Origin: Clostridium zeae
Lineage (GTDB): Bacteria; Bacillota; Clostridia; Clostridiales; Clostridiaceae
Assembly (NCBI RefSeq): GCF_017312485.1
Contig: NZ_BMBA01000004.1
Span: forward strand, 186,001 to 250,000
Direction of reading: 5' to 3'
Length of the DNA stretch: 64,000 nt
A program made the translations under genes and the position numbers. This document shows, in pieces, positions 16,432 through 24,682 of this stretch. How positions within the stretch are numbered: position 1 is the stretch's first letter; each line of letters opens with the position of its first letter. The notes below the pieces were generated by a model. It did not search any database, was not told where the DNA came from, and saw only the letters and a program-made list of their open reading frames with translations.

Positions 16432-17013
16432 CTATGCAATGCTAACCTTAATATTTGTTGGAAGCAACTTAAGCTGTTCTTCCTTAATACTAGAATCAGT
16501 TATCAACTGATCAATTTGATTGAAGTCTGCAAATCTATATAATCCATCAATGCTAAACTTGGAACTGTCCGCAGTTAGGATGACTTTTTTAGAGTTTTCT
16601 ATTATCTTCTGCTTAACTTCTAATTCTCTATAAGATCTAGAACAAGGTCCTTTTGAATGAAACCCATCGCAGCCCATAAAGGCTATATCAGCGTGTATGT
16701 TTTCAATGGTATTACCTGCTAAATGACCAACGAAGGACATACTTTTTCTTCGTAATTCACCACCGGTTACAATGAGTTGGTTTTTAGTATTTTCTAAAAT
16801 CTGTGCGGCAATAAAGGAACTAGTGACTATGACTAGATTACTTCTAAGATTTAATAGCTTAGCAATTTGCAACACAGTAGTTCCAGAATCTAAGATGACA
16901 ACACCTTTCTCAGGTATCATTTCAACTGCCTTTTGTGCAATCTTAAATTTCTTATCTATATTAACTAATAACTTATCATCAAAATATTTCTCTAGATAAT
17001 CGGATTTATTCAC
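16432..17013 (-). CDS. DeoR-type sensor domain protein lacking the HTH
   Basis: About 193 residues corresponding only to the C-terminal sensor domain (DeoRC) of DeoR regulators: VILDSGTTVLQIAKLL (phosphosugar-binding GTT), VIVTSSF, VTGGELRRKSMSFVG and ADIAFMGCDG. The N-terminal helix-turn-helix is missing, and only 53 bp separate the start from the stop of the upstream HAD gene, so it is not hidden in another frame. The preferred start is GTG 17011-17013 after GAGGTGGGG; the frame extends to a TTG at 17037. It may be a decayed regulator or a sensor that works with the full DeoR protein at 18011. Confidence 0.8.
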   Translation of the reverse strand: MNKSDYLEKYFDDKLLVNIDKKFKIAQKAVEMIPEKGVVILDSGTTVLQIAKLLNLRSNLVIVTSSFIAAQILENTKNQLIVTGGELRRKSMSFVGHLAGNTIENIHADIAFMGCDGFHSKGPCSRSYRELEVKQKIIENSKKVILTADSSKFSIDGLYRFADFNQIDQLITDSSIKEEQLKLLPTNIKVSIA

Positions 17014-17066
17014 CAATATCCCCACCTCATTTACCAATATACTCTTAATATAGCCTGGCCTCTTTT

Positions 17067-17849
17067 TTACAAAATAAATGTTTCAATTTCCAAAGCTACA
17101 CCATCATTTTGCACCGTATCTGTAACTTTTTTAGCATGGCTCTTAACAAAGTCATTAGCATTTCCCATGGCAATTCCGCAGCCAACTGTGGACAACATTT
17201 CTATATCATTTAGCCCATCACCAAAGGCATAACTATTTTCTACAGGTATATCTAAAAACTCTAGAACCTTTAAGATTCCTGATGCTTTGGAATTTGTTTT
17301 AGAATATAGTTCAAAAGATCCATCTGAATTGTTAAGACATGAAAACCTATCCTTCTCTATAGATGTACAATAATCAATCCCTTTTTGATCCTTACATAAC
17401 ATTTCAATCTTATATGACTCAACCTCTTCAAGTTCAAAGTCACCTAATAGATATTTCTTAGATATACTGTAGGTATCATAATAAGAATGGAGAGCTTTAT
17501 GATCATCCTTAATATATGAGTATTCTTCCCCTTGTAAAATATATTCAACGCCAAGTTCTTCAAACTTGTCAACCATTTCCTTTACAACTTCTTTTTCCAT
17601 AGCTTCCTTATGAATGCATTTATCTCCAACCTTAACATATGAACCATTAGTAAATACGAAACCATCAAATCCAAAATTAAGTATTACTTCATTTAGAAAG
17701 GCATACGGTCTTCCTGTTGCAATGAAAACATAATTTCCCTTTGCCTGCAATTCACGTATAGCTTTTTTAACCCTAGGAGTAATATCTGTTAATCCATTTA
17801 AACAATCAATTAAGGTACCATCAATATCAAAAAATACCGCCTTTTTCAT
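17067..17849 (-). CDS. Cof-type HAD-IIB phosphatase
   Basis: A 260-residue sugar-phosphate phosphatase of HAD subfamily IIB. Motif I is FFDIDGTLID (about residues 6-15), motif II Thr is in FIATGRP, and motif IV is AFGDGLNDIEML (about 208-219). The cap domain between them is about 110 residues. It is co-oriented with the HTH-less DeoR protein downstream and divergent from a complete DeoR regulator, so it is probably controlled by sugar-phosphate levels. The exact substrate is unknown. Confidence 0.92.
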   Translation of the reverse strand: MKKAVFFDIDGTLIDCLNGLTDITPRVKKAIRELQAKGNYVFIATGRPYAFLNEVILNFGFDGFVFTNGSYVKVGDKCIHKEAMEKEVVKEMVDKFEELGVEYILQGEEYSYIKDDHKALHSYYDTYSISKKYLLGDFELEEVESYKIEMLCKDQKGIDYCTSIEKDRFSCLNNSDGSFELYSKTNSKASGILKVLEFLDIPVENSYAFGDGLNDIEMLSTVGCGIAMGNANDFVKSHAKKVTDTVQNDGVALEIETFIL

Positions 17850-18010
17850 ACTACTTTCATCCTCCTAAACAAATTGTAATTATATTCTTTTTCATTAGCT
17901 GTCATTCATTATCATTTTATTTCGTTTATTCCCATTTGTCAATATTTCAATTGCACTTTTTTAAATTAATTGATAAAATAGAAACAAATGAGAACAATTT
18001 GGAGGAAGCT

Positions 18011-18775
18011 ATGTTTATTGAGGAACGACATAAACAGATTTTAGATTTAATAGAAAGCGAAGGCAAAGTATTAGTTAAGAATTTAAGTATTCAGTTTGGT
18101 GTAAGCGAAAGCATGATTCGAAAGGATCTTCAGGTTTTAGAAAAAAATAATCTGCTGCAGCGTACCTATGGCGGTGCAATTAACATAAAGAGAACTATCG
18201 TAAATGGAGAAAGCTTCTCAAAGAGAGTAGAAAAGGATACAGATTTAAAAGAAGTGATTGCTGAAAAAGCCTATGGAGTAATAAAAGATGGCGACACCAT
18301 TTTTTTGGATGCCTCAAGTATATCATACCTTCTTGCTAAACTTATTACGGATTATAATAGAAATATTACCTTAATTACAAACATGGTTGAAATCTCATCA
18401 ATGCTTGGAACAGATTGCCGCGTACATACAATCTTTATAGGTGGGGACTATAATCCTATAATCGGTGGAAATGTAGGTTCTCACTCAAATGAGCAAATTA
18501 AACTCTATCGCTGTAATAAGGCCTTTATTGGCTGTGGTGGAATTGATCTTGGTGACGGAAGTGTAAGTTCTTGTGAGTCCGAAGATGCTGGTACCAAAAA
18601 AGCAATTATGGAAATCTCGAAGGAATTATTTTTACTTGCTCCAAATGAGCGCTTTAACCTCGATGGGATCTATAACTTTGCAAATATATCAGATTTTCAT
18701 GGAATTATTACTGAAACAGATCCTAGTGATGCTATAATGAATTTACTTAGCCAATATGATATTAAATTAATATAG
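18011..18775 (+). CDS. DeoR family transcriptional regulator
   Basis: About 254 residues. The helix-turn-helix is at about residues 3-58 (EERHKQILDLIESEGKVLVK...SESMIRKDLQVLE), with the usual GGAIN linker, then the DeoRC sensor with LDASSISYLLAKL in place of the common GTT motif, FIGGDYN, and KAFIGCGGIDL. The ATG at 18011 is chosen because GGAGGAAGCT precedes it directly; the longer frame from 17936 has no ribosome site and adds an unrelated leader. It is divergent from the HAD phosphatase gene, a likely target. Confidence 0.92.
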   Translation: MFIEERHKQILDLIESEGKVLVKNLSIQFGVSESMIRKDLQVLEKNNLLQRTYGGAINIKRTIVNGESFSKRVEKDTDLKEVIAEKAYGVIKDGDTIFLDASSISYLLAKLITDYNRNITLITNMVEISSMLGTDCRVHTIFIGGDYNPIIGGNVGSHSNEQIKLYRCNKAFIGCGGIDLGDGSVSSCESEDAGTKKAIMEISKELFLLAPNERFNLDGIYNFANISDFHGIITETDPSDAIMNLLSQYDIKLI

Positions 18776-18781
18776 ATTTTT

Positions 18782-18828
18782 AATGCAAAAACACGCTGAA
18801 ATGATCATCTTCAGTGTGTTTTTGCATT
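18782..18828. terminator. bidirectional terminator between deoR and HAD gene
   Basis: A 19 bp stem with one mismatch (18782-18800 with 18810-18828) is flanked by A and T runs on both sides. The stop of the minus-strand gene lies inside it. Confidence 0.85.
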
Positions 18829-19314
18829 AAGCAATTTAATTGCCTCTACTACATTTTCATTTGTCAATCCTACAGTTGCATCTGTCTTTATTTGATGCAC
18901 TTCAATTTCCTGATTATTCAAATCTAAATCATCAACAATCAAGTACTCTTCAATGTTATCATTTTTATTTAACCACAATAAAATTTCTCTTGCTTTTACC
19001 AAACTGAATTTTTTAGTTTTTCTAATTTCCTCAGTTGTAAGATCAGGTGTTTTATCGTATATAAATAAATTATGAGCTTTCAATATTTCAGTAAAGTATA
19101 TGGATTCATATCTAAGTGGATTCATATTGTCATCAAACCAAAATCTCCATCCAGAATGTAAGACAATTTTAGCATCCGTTTCATTTATAAGCTTAGATAA
19201 CATTAAAACTTTTTCAGTATCAATAAACTTGCCTTCACTGATTTCTCTTTCATTAGCATCATTCCAAAAATTTGAATTCAATACTCCATCAATATCTAAA
19301 AATAATATTTTCAT
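18811..19314 (-). CDS. HAD domain protein (HAD_SAK_2-like)
   Basis: A 167-residue protein beginning MKILFLDIDGVLNSN, the HAD motif I with both catalytic Asp residues. Motif II is VLHSGWR (about residue 50-56) and the acidic motif IV is YLIVDDLDL (about 130-138). It matches the HAD domain found in Swiss-army-knife RNA-repair proteins and in stand-alone phosphatases. The second ATG (19312-19314) is preferred because GGAGAGA lies just before it. A 95 bp in-frame fragment of a paralogue is at 605-699. The substrate is unknown. Confidence 0.82.
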   Translation of the reverse strand: MKILFLDIDGVLNSNFWNDANEREISEGKFIDTEKVLMLSKLINETDAKIVLHSGWRFWFDDNMNPLRYESIYFTEILKAHNLFIYDKTPDLTTEEIRKTKKFSLVKAREILLWLNKNDNIEEYLIVDDLDLNNQEIEVHQIKTDATVGLTNENVVEAIKLLNAKTH

Positions 19315-19435
19315 TCTTCTCTCCATATCTAGCGTTCACATTTTTATATTTAAGTTATCACTACAGTAAAATCTTTATTTTAATTGCAAAATTACATAAA
19401 CCGTTCATATTAATTGATTAAGAATAAATTTTCAA

Positions 19436-19477
19436 CAAAAAACACTGATTCTTTTATATATGAAATCAGTGTTTTTT
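19436..19477 (-). terminator. terminator after DUF2200 gene
   Basis: A perfect 14 bp stem AAAAAACACTGATT (19437-19450) with its complement (19464-19477) has the T-run on the minus strand. Confidence 0.85.
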
Positions 19478-19489
19478 CGTTTTTAATTA

Positions 19490-19840
19490 TTATTTCCTCA
19501 AGATCTTATCCATTGCTTTTCCTTTTGCTAACTCGTCAATCAGCTTATCCAAATAGCGAATTTCCTTCATAGTTGGTTCTTCGATGTCTTCAACTCGAAC
19601 ACCGCAGACCACACCTTTAATCAAAGAACGTAAAGGATTCATTTGAGGAGCGTTTGCAAAGAAGGTCTCAAAATCTGTCTGCTTTTCAAGTTCTATTTCT
19701 AACTCTTCCTGGCTATATCCAGTCAACCAACGTAAGATTTCATCGACTTCTGTTTTCGTACGTCCTTTTCTCTCAGACTTATTAACGTAAAGTGGATAGA
19801 CACTTGCTACACTCATTTTATATATATTATGTTTTGTCAT
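19490..19840 (-). CDS. DUF2200 family protein
   Basis: A 116-residue soluble protein matching the DUF2200 family over its full length. Conserved blocks are [29 protein letters not shown] cut into N-terminal beta/alpha elements, and [17 protein letters not shown] in the middle. The family has no assigned function to my knowledge. It stands alone with its own ribosome site (GAGGATATATC) and terminator. Confidence 0.85.
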   Translation of the reverse strand: MTKHNIYKMSVASVYPLYVNKSERKGRTKTEVDEILRWLTGYSQEELEIELEKQTDFETFFANAPQMNPLRSLIKGVVCGVRVEDIEEPTMKEIRYLDKLIDELAKGKAMDKILRK

Positions 19841-19957
19841 GATATATCCTCGCTTATGTGGTTTTCCTTATTGTATCATTAAAAACAGTCACATTCAAAG
19901 GAAAGTCATCTCTATTGTTTATAAGATAATTTAATCTTATTTTAAGCTGGCTATAAA

Positions 19958-20800
19958 TCATGAATTATACTTACTCATAGAGAAAATTTCCTCTGAATTC
20001 ATTTCAAGTATATCCTTTGGGGTAATATCAGGATGGATTTTTCTAAAGCTATCAATAATTCTATGTCCAAAGAAGTAGCCAGCGCACCAAGGTATTCCTA
20101 AATCCTCATTTCCAAACATATAAGTTCCATAATCAAAATTAGTTTCACTTAATACCTTTGAATAATGGTTATTCCACAATTCCTTTTCTTGCTCCTTAGA
20201 AATTTGAGAAATCCATTTTGGATTCAATGTAGGATTAAGACTTTTAGCAAAGGAATCTGCTTGTCCATCTATCAACAAAGCTTCAATACAGCTTCCTGTA
20301 CGCCCTCCATGAACTACATGCCAATAATTTCCCCATACCGAATGGTGATACTCATGGGCAAATACATATGAAATCCACTTAGAATAGTCTTCGGCAAATG
20401 GATTAACCTGTATTAACATATTACCGAATACACTAACCCCTTGAACACCATTCTGTTGTTCCTTAATAGTAGTTTCTTCATCATCAAGAGGGTAAATTGC
20501 AATTACTATTGTATCATCATCATAATTAGGCAGTGCCTCTGAAGCACGTAAAAACTCATTTTTAATCGTATCGATATTTATTTCTCTCAATAGTTTTATC
20601 TGCTGTTTCAATTTTTTTACATCTTTTATTGGCTTTGGCTTTCTGTCAGACATATCAAAAGGTGCCCATTGACTAAGCTTCTCCCAGTAAGGCATTATAG
20701 CATATTTATCCCATAGCTCCTTATAATCTGCATTATCTTTTTCCATCTCCAAAAGATAACCATCCAAATTCTCATAAACCGCAATTATTTCTAAATTCAT
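19958..20800 (-). CDS. DUF2268-type zinc metallopeptidase-like protein
   Basis: About 280 residues with a zinc-protease motif HEYHHSVWG (HExxH) near residue 148 and downstream Glu-rich helices (SCIEALLIDGQADSFAK) that could give the third ligand. This is the pattern of DUF2268 'predicted Zn-dependent protease' proteins, some of which sense the cell envelope. No signal peptide is visible. I place the start at the ATG 20798-20800, 4 nt after AAGGAGAACGA; the longer frame to 20848 lacks a ribosome site. Substrate unknown. Confidence 0.82.
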   Translation of the reverse strand: MNLEIIAVYENLDGYLLEMEKDNADYKELWDKYAIMPYWEKLSQWAPFDMSDRKPKPIKDVKKLKQQIKLLREINIDTIKNEFLRASEALPNYDDDTIVIAIYPLDDEETTIKEQQNGVQGVSVFGNMLIQVNPFAEDYSKWISYVFAHEYHHSVWGNYWHVVHGGRTGSCIEALLIDGQADSFAKSLNPTLNPKWISQISKEQEKELWNNHYSKVLSETNFDYGTYMFGNEDLGIPWCAGYFFGHRIIDSFRKIHPDITPKDILEMNSEEIFSMSKYNS

Positions 20801-21012
20801 TCGTTCTCCTTCCGATATTAAAATGCTTTTAAAATTTGAAATAGTCAAACTTCATCTATATAGAAATTATAGCATATTTTTACATATAATCTATCTTTAA
20901 AAAAGTTTTGTAGTTTATTACTTTTAGTACATCTATTTATAACATTTATTTTGTAAAATGCTCTAAATTCAGTCAGCGGTGTTGTTAAGATACCTGTTGT
21001 ATTCATCAATAC

Positions 21013-21056
21013 AATAAAAAAAGAAGAACCCCACATCAGAGGATTCTCCTTCTTCA
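21013..21056 (-). terminator. terminator after oleate hydratase gene
   Basis: The minus strand has AAGAAGGAGAATCC pairing imperfectly with GGGGTTCTTCTT, followed by seven T residues. Confidence 0.75.
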
Positions 21057-21075
21057 TTATACACTTGGTTTAGAT

Positions 21076-22770
21076 TTATAATAATTTTCCAAGCTCAGTA
21101 TTCTTTATCAATTCACCTAATGGTATATTTTTTAATGGAAGATTATCAATGCCAAGACATGTCTTTGCAGCATTAATTAATACACGAATATCATATTGAG
21201 CTGGATATACAGGATCTACTTGTTTTTCAAGATCTAGTAATCCGTATACAGCCATCACTGCACTTCTTACAGAGTACTCTACTGTAAATACACAGTCTTC
21301 AGGGATTTCTGCAAACTGTCCTAAGAAGCCAAAGTTCTTGCTTCCTGCTGGAATTACATTAGGCCTGTCCCCTGCAACACGAGGCATAAATTGTGAAGTA
21401 ATGTATGGCATCATGCTAGGGATTACATTAACTGTATGTGATAGAATTTCTGGAATTCTATCTTGTAAGCCCATATGATAAAGTAGTTCTTCAAACATTT
21501 CACGTCCTGTACACTCTGAGAACGTCTTTTTAATGTAGTCTCCTGGTACATCCATATTCAATGCATATGCCCAAAGTACCTTTACATTATCTGGTTGACC
21601 TATAAAGTGTGGATGCTTTGGAACAACCCAACTCATAAACCAGCTTGAATCTTTTATTGTAACAAGTCCACCCATACCAGGCTTGTCTCCTGTAAGCTTT
21701 AGAATATATGGGAATACAATATCATCATCCTTTAAAGTTATAGTAAAGGACATCCATTTTGTCTTATCAATGTCACTGCAGAATTTTTCTGGACGGCCGA
21801 AGTCTGATGACTTTTTAGCTAATTTTTCCCATACGCTGAAACAGCCTTTATCTTCAGATCTATTTAAAATCGCTGGATGATCAAGATCACCTTTTGTAGT
21901 ATTTTCAGTCATTGAACCATTAGTAAATAACACTATATCATCGCTCTTTACATTAATGATTTCATCTTTACCATCTTTAATATAGTGGATTGCTGTAGCT
22001 ACTTTTTCATTATTTGAAAAATCAAAGTCTATATCTGTAACTTTGCAGCCAGTTTCGAAGCATACATCCTTTTCCTTAAGCCATGTAATAAGTGGAAGTA
22101 TTAAGGAATCATATTGATTGTATTCTGTATGAAGAATACCTTGTAATTTGTTCATACCACCTATTAAATGCATGAATCTTTCCATATAACGCTTAACTTC
22201 AACTACACTATGCCACTTTTCAAAAGCAAACATTGTTGCCCAGAAGTACCAGAAGTTTGTTTCGAAGAAGCTGTCCTCAAAATATTCTCCTATTGTAGTT
22301 GCGCCAAGTGCTTCCTCAGTTAGCATGTGAAGCTTTGCAAGTTCCATTGCGTTCTTCTTTGATAACCCAAGGTTTGAGAAATCAGCCTTTTCTCCTTGAT
22401 TTTGCACTAATCTGCAGTGAGATTCGATTGGTTCTTCTATATTGAATTGACGAAATTCATCTAATACACTTATATTTTTATCTTTTAAGGATGGGATAAA
22501 ACTGTAAAGGTCCATAAAGCATTCAAAATGCTCTTCAATCTCTCTTCCACCTCTTGCAGTATAGCCTTTTTCTGCCATTCCAGCACCATCCATGGAGCCG
22601 CCGAAAATCTCAAGTTGTTCAATTACATGAATGTTCTTTCCTGGCATATGTCCATCTCTTATTAAAAATGCAGCAGCAGATAATGAGCCTATACCTCCAC
22701 CAATTAAATATGCATTTCTTGTCTCTATGTTCTTTGGTTTATTTGGATTGATTCTTTGATAATTATTCAT
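21076..22770 (-). CDS. ohyA: oleate hydratase (FAD-dependent, MCRA family)
   Basis: A 564-residue FAD enzyme that adds water to the cis-9 double bond of oleate to make 10-hydroxystearate, detoxifying host or plant fatty acids. The dinucleotide-binding motif is GGGIGSLSAAAFL (about residues 23-35), followed by VIEQLEIFGGSMDGAG (about 49-64) and the RGGREIEEHFECFMDL block characteristic of the myosin-cross-reactive antigen family. Length is normal. It has a strong AAGGAAGGAT ribosome site. A TetR-type gene lies directly upstream in the same orientation and probably responds to fatty acids. Confidence 0.95.
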   Translation of the reverse strand: MNNYQRINPNKPKNIETRNAYLIGGGIGSLSAAAFLIRDGHMPGKNIHVIEQLEIFGGSMDGAGMAEKGYTARGGREIEEHFECFMDLYSFIPSLKDKNISVLDEFRQFNIEEPIESHCRLVQNQGEKADFSNLGLSKKNAMELAKLHMLTEEALGATTIGEYFEDSFFETNFWYFWATMFAFEKWHSVVEVKRYMERFMHLIGGMNKLQGILHTEYNQYDSLILPLITWLKEKDVCFETGCKVTDIDFDFSNNEKVATAIHYIKDGKDEIINVKSDDIVLFTNGSMTENTTKGDLDHPAILNRSEDKGCFSVWEKLAKKSSDFGRPEKFCSDIDKTKWMSFTITLKDDDIVFPYILKLTGDKPGMGGLVTIKDSSWFMSWVVPKHPHFIGQPDNVKVLWAYALNMDVPGDYIKKTFSECTGREMFEELLYHMGLQDRIPEILSHTVNVIPSMMPYITSQFMPRVAGDRPNVIPAGSKNFGFLGQFAEIPEDCVFTVEYSVRSAVMAVYGLLDLEKQVDPVYPAQYDIRVLINAAKTCLGIDNLPLKNIPLGELIKNTELGKLL

Positions 22771-22830
22771 ATGAGATCCTTCCTTTCCTATATTAAGGGA
22801 TAACCAAATTATAATTTTTAAGCACCCCTG

Positions 22831-22847
22831 AATGATTTAATGTCATT
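22831..22847. promoter_or_regulatory. dyad AATGA-N7-TCATT upstream of ohyA
   Basis: AATGATTTAATGTCATT is an inverted repeat about 60 bp before the ohyA start, between it and the TetR gene, and could be the TetR operator. Confidence 0.4.
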
Positions 22848-22891
22848 TGATATACTTATAATACTTTTAATACAAACCTTATTCAAATAAC

Positions 22892-22928
22892 AAAAAAAGC
22901 ATCTGTGTAAAAATTTCACAGATGCTTT
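22892..22928 (-). terminator. terminator after tetR
   Basis: A perfect 12 bp stem AAAGCATCTGTG (22896-22907) with its complement (22917-22928), with seven T residues on the minus strand. Confidence 0.88.
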
Positions 22929-22961
22929 AAAGTGTGTAAATTATAAGAGAAATATCTCATG

Positions 22962-23540
22962 TTATATATGTGAAGTTACCTTTCTATCATTGACTTTCAT
23001 AATCCTCAGTATGGTACCTCCCAGCATTCTTTCAACTCTATCAGCAATGTCTTCTTTTTTTTCTTTAAGACCAGTATTTATCCATTCCAGAAATTGTCCG
23101 GTTATAGCATAAGAAAAAAACACTGCTGTTTCCTTCTTTATTTTCTCATCAACATCCATATCTTTTGTTATGTCCTTCATAACGCCTTCTAATACTGTAG
23201 TAAAGGTCTTACACAGGAACATCTCAAGATGCTCACGTCCTAAAGATTTTGTGGTGTTTATACATATGGTTTTATTATCAAAGGTGTATTGTAGAACAAG
23301 AAAGAGCCCATCCTTCCAGTTAGATAAACTGCAGCATTGATCAAGTTCTTCAATAACTTCGTTTTCAAATATCCACTTGAGTAAATCATAAACATCATGA
23401 AAATGATTGTAAAAGGTATGCCTTGTAACTCCACAAGTATCTGTAACCAGCTTTACTGTTATTCTATTTATTGGAGTATGCTTCATCAATTGTTTTAGAG
23501 AAAGAGCCAACGCATTTTTTGTGACATGTGATGCAGACAT
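22962..23540 (-). CDS. TetR/AcrR family regulator (DhaS-like)
   Basis: A 192-residue TetR regulator. The N-terminal helix-turn-helix (about residues 8-55) ends in GVTRHTFYNHFHDVYDLLKWIFE, typical of the DhaS/TetR_C_7 subgroup. The C-terminal ligand domain follows. The gene is immediately upstream of the oleate hydratase gene, in the same orientation but with a terminator between them, so it probably represses ohyA through a separate promoter. The ligand is likely a fatty acid, by context only. Confidence 0.88.
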   Translation of the reverse strand: MSASHVTKNALALSLKQLMKHTPINRITVKLVTDTCGVTRHTFYNHFHDVYDLLKWIFENEVIEELDQCCSLSNWKDGLFLVLQYTFDNKTICINTTKSLGREHLEMFLCKTFTTVLEGVMKDITKDMDVDEKIKKETAVFFSYAITGQFLEWINTGLKEKKEDIADRVERMLGGTILRIMKVNDRKVTSHI

Positions 23541-24009
23541 ATACGTAAATCATTCCTTTCTTAATACGCAATGTACAGAACTCGCAGAAGCGATACTGTA
23601 AATATGTTAATCAAAATTACATTTAAATAATAATTAAGTAAATTGTACTTGCCTGTTAGAGATTAAAAATAAATAACCAATCGCAACATTAAACAAATCT
23701 CAGTAATATTTATTATTGCCACTTAAGCTAGCACAAACTGTTAATTTTAGTGGACTATTATATTATAAACATTACAGAGCAATAAGTAAAAGGCAAGAAA
23801 TGATTTATAATGGTTAGTTAGGCAAAATTTCAATAGTTAATAACGAAACTGCCCTCCAAATATACCAATTGCGTTGCTTATAAAATCAACTACTCTATTT
23901 TACAAATATAAATTATAATTGTAATAGCTTATGTAGATGTGTTGCTTCACTTTATAATTTATATTTTCAAATTGAAGCAGTACTCCTTGAAAGAAAGGAA
24001 GATGAAAAC
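23541..24009. other. 469 bp gene-free interval
   Basis: AT-rich sequence between divergent tetR and thpR. I find no coding stretch with a ribosome site on either strand and no stable hairpin. It presumably holds the two promoters, but no clear -35/-10 pair stands out. Confidence 0.5.
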
Positions 24010-24561
24010 TTGAGAGTATATATTGCTATAGATTTTGAGGATAACATTAAAAGTTATTTTGATAAAATAACTTCACATATAAGAAATCACTGTATTGAAG
24101 GTAGTTTTACAGAAAAAAGCAACTTTCATATGACAATTCGATTCATAGGAGAAGCTGATGAGCTTCAGATTTTTAAAATAAAAGAAGTGATAGATAAAGC
24201 AGTTTTAAATATAAGATCTTTTGAGTTATTAGTAAATAACTTAGGAATTTTTAAAAGAAAAAAGACAAACATTTTATGGGCTGGAATAGAAGAAAGCATT
24301 GCCCTTTCCGAGCTTCATAAAAAACTTTCCGCGCTATTAAAAGAATATAAGCTACCATTTTATGATAAGCTTTTTATGCCCCATATAACCTTAGGACGAA
24401 GAGTAGCCTTTCAAGATGATTCTACAGACTTGGATAATTTGATTCAATTTGAGAGAATTAATATTTCAGTAAAAGCAATAACCTTGATGGCCAGTAAAGA
24501 AGTAAACGGAAAGCTAAATGGTATACCGCTTTATCGTGTTAACTTGAAAGAATTATGCTAG
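24010..24561 (+). CDS. thpR: RNA 2',3'-cyclic phosphodiesterase (2H family, LigT-like)
   Basis: A 183-residue 2H phosphoesterase that opens 2',3'-cyclic phosphates on RNA. Both catalytic His motifs are present: HMTI in FHMTIRFIG (about residues 41-49) and HITL in MPHITLGRR (about 124-132). The start is TTG (24010-24012) behind AAAGGAAG; the nearby ATG at 24002 runs into a stop after three codons. It is a single gene with its own terminator. Confidence 0.92.
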   Translation: MRVYIAIDFEDNIKSYFDKITSHIRNHCIEGSFTEKSNFHMTIRFIGEADELQIFKIKEVIDKAVLNIRSFELLVNNLGIFKRKKTNILWAGIEESIALSELHKKLSALLKEYKLPFYDKLFMPHITLGRRVAFQDDSTDLDNLIQFERINISVKAITLMASKEVNGKLNGIPLYRVNLKELC

Positions 24562-24593
24562 CCGACCCTTGAAAAAACTTGTAAACCACAAAA

Positions 24594-24642
24594 TATAGCA
24601 GCCTCTTATTAAAATAAAGATATCCTAAGAGGCTGTTATTTC
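24594..24642 (+). terminator. terminator after thpR
   Basis: A 10 bp perfect stem CAGCCTCTTA (24599-24608) with TAAGAGGCTG (24626-24635), extended by AT pairs, followed by TTATTTC. Confidence 0.8.
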
Positions 24643-24682
24643 ATTAATTATAACCTCTAAATATCCTTTTTATAATATATAT

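Noticed and set aside
20845-21057. 70-codon minus-strand frame between the DUF2268 gene and ohyA
   Set aside because: It overlaps the ohyA terminator, has no ribosome site, and its product has no coherent domain; it is an AT-rich chance frame.
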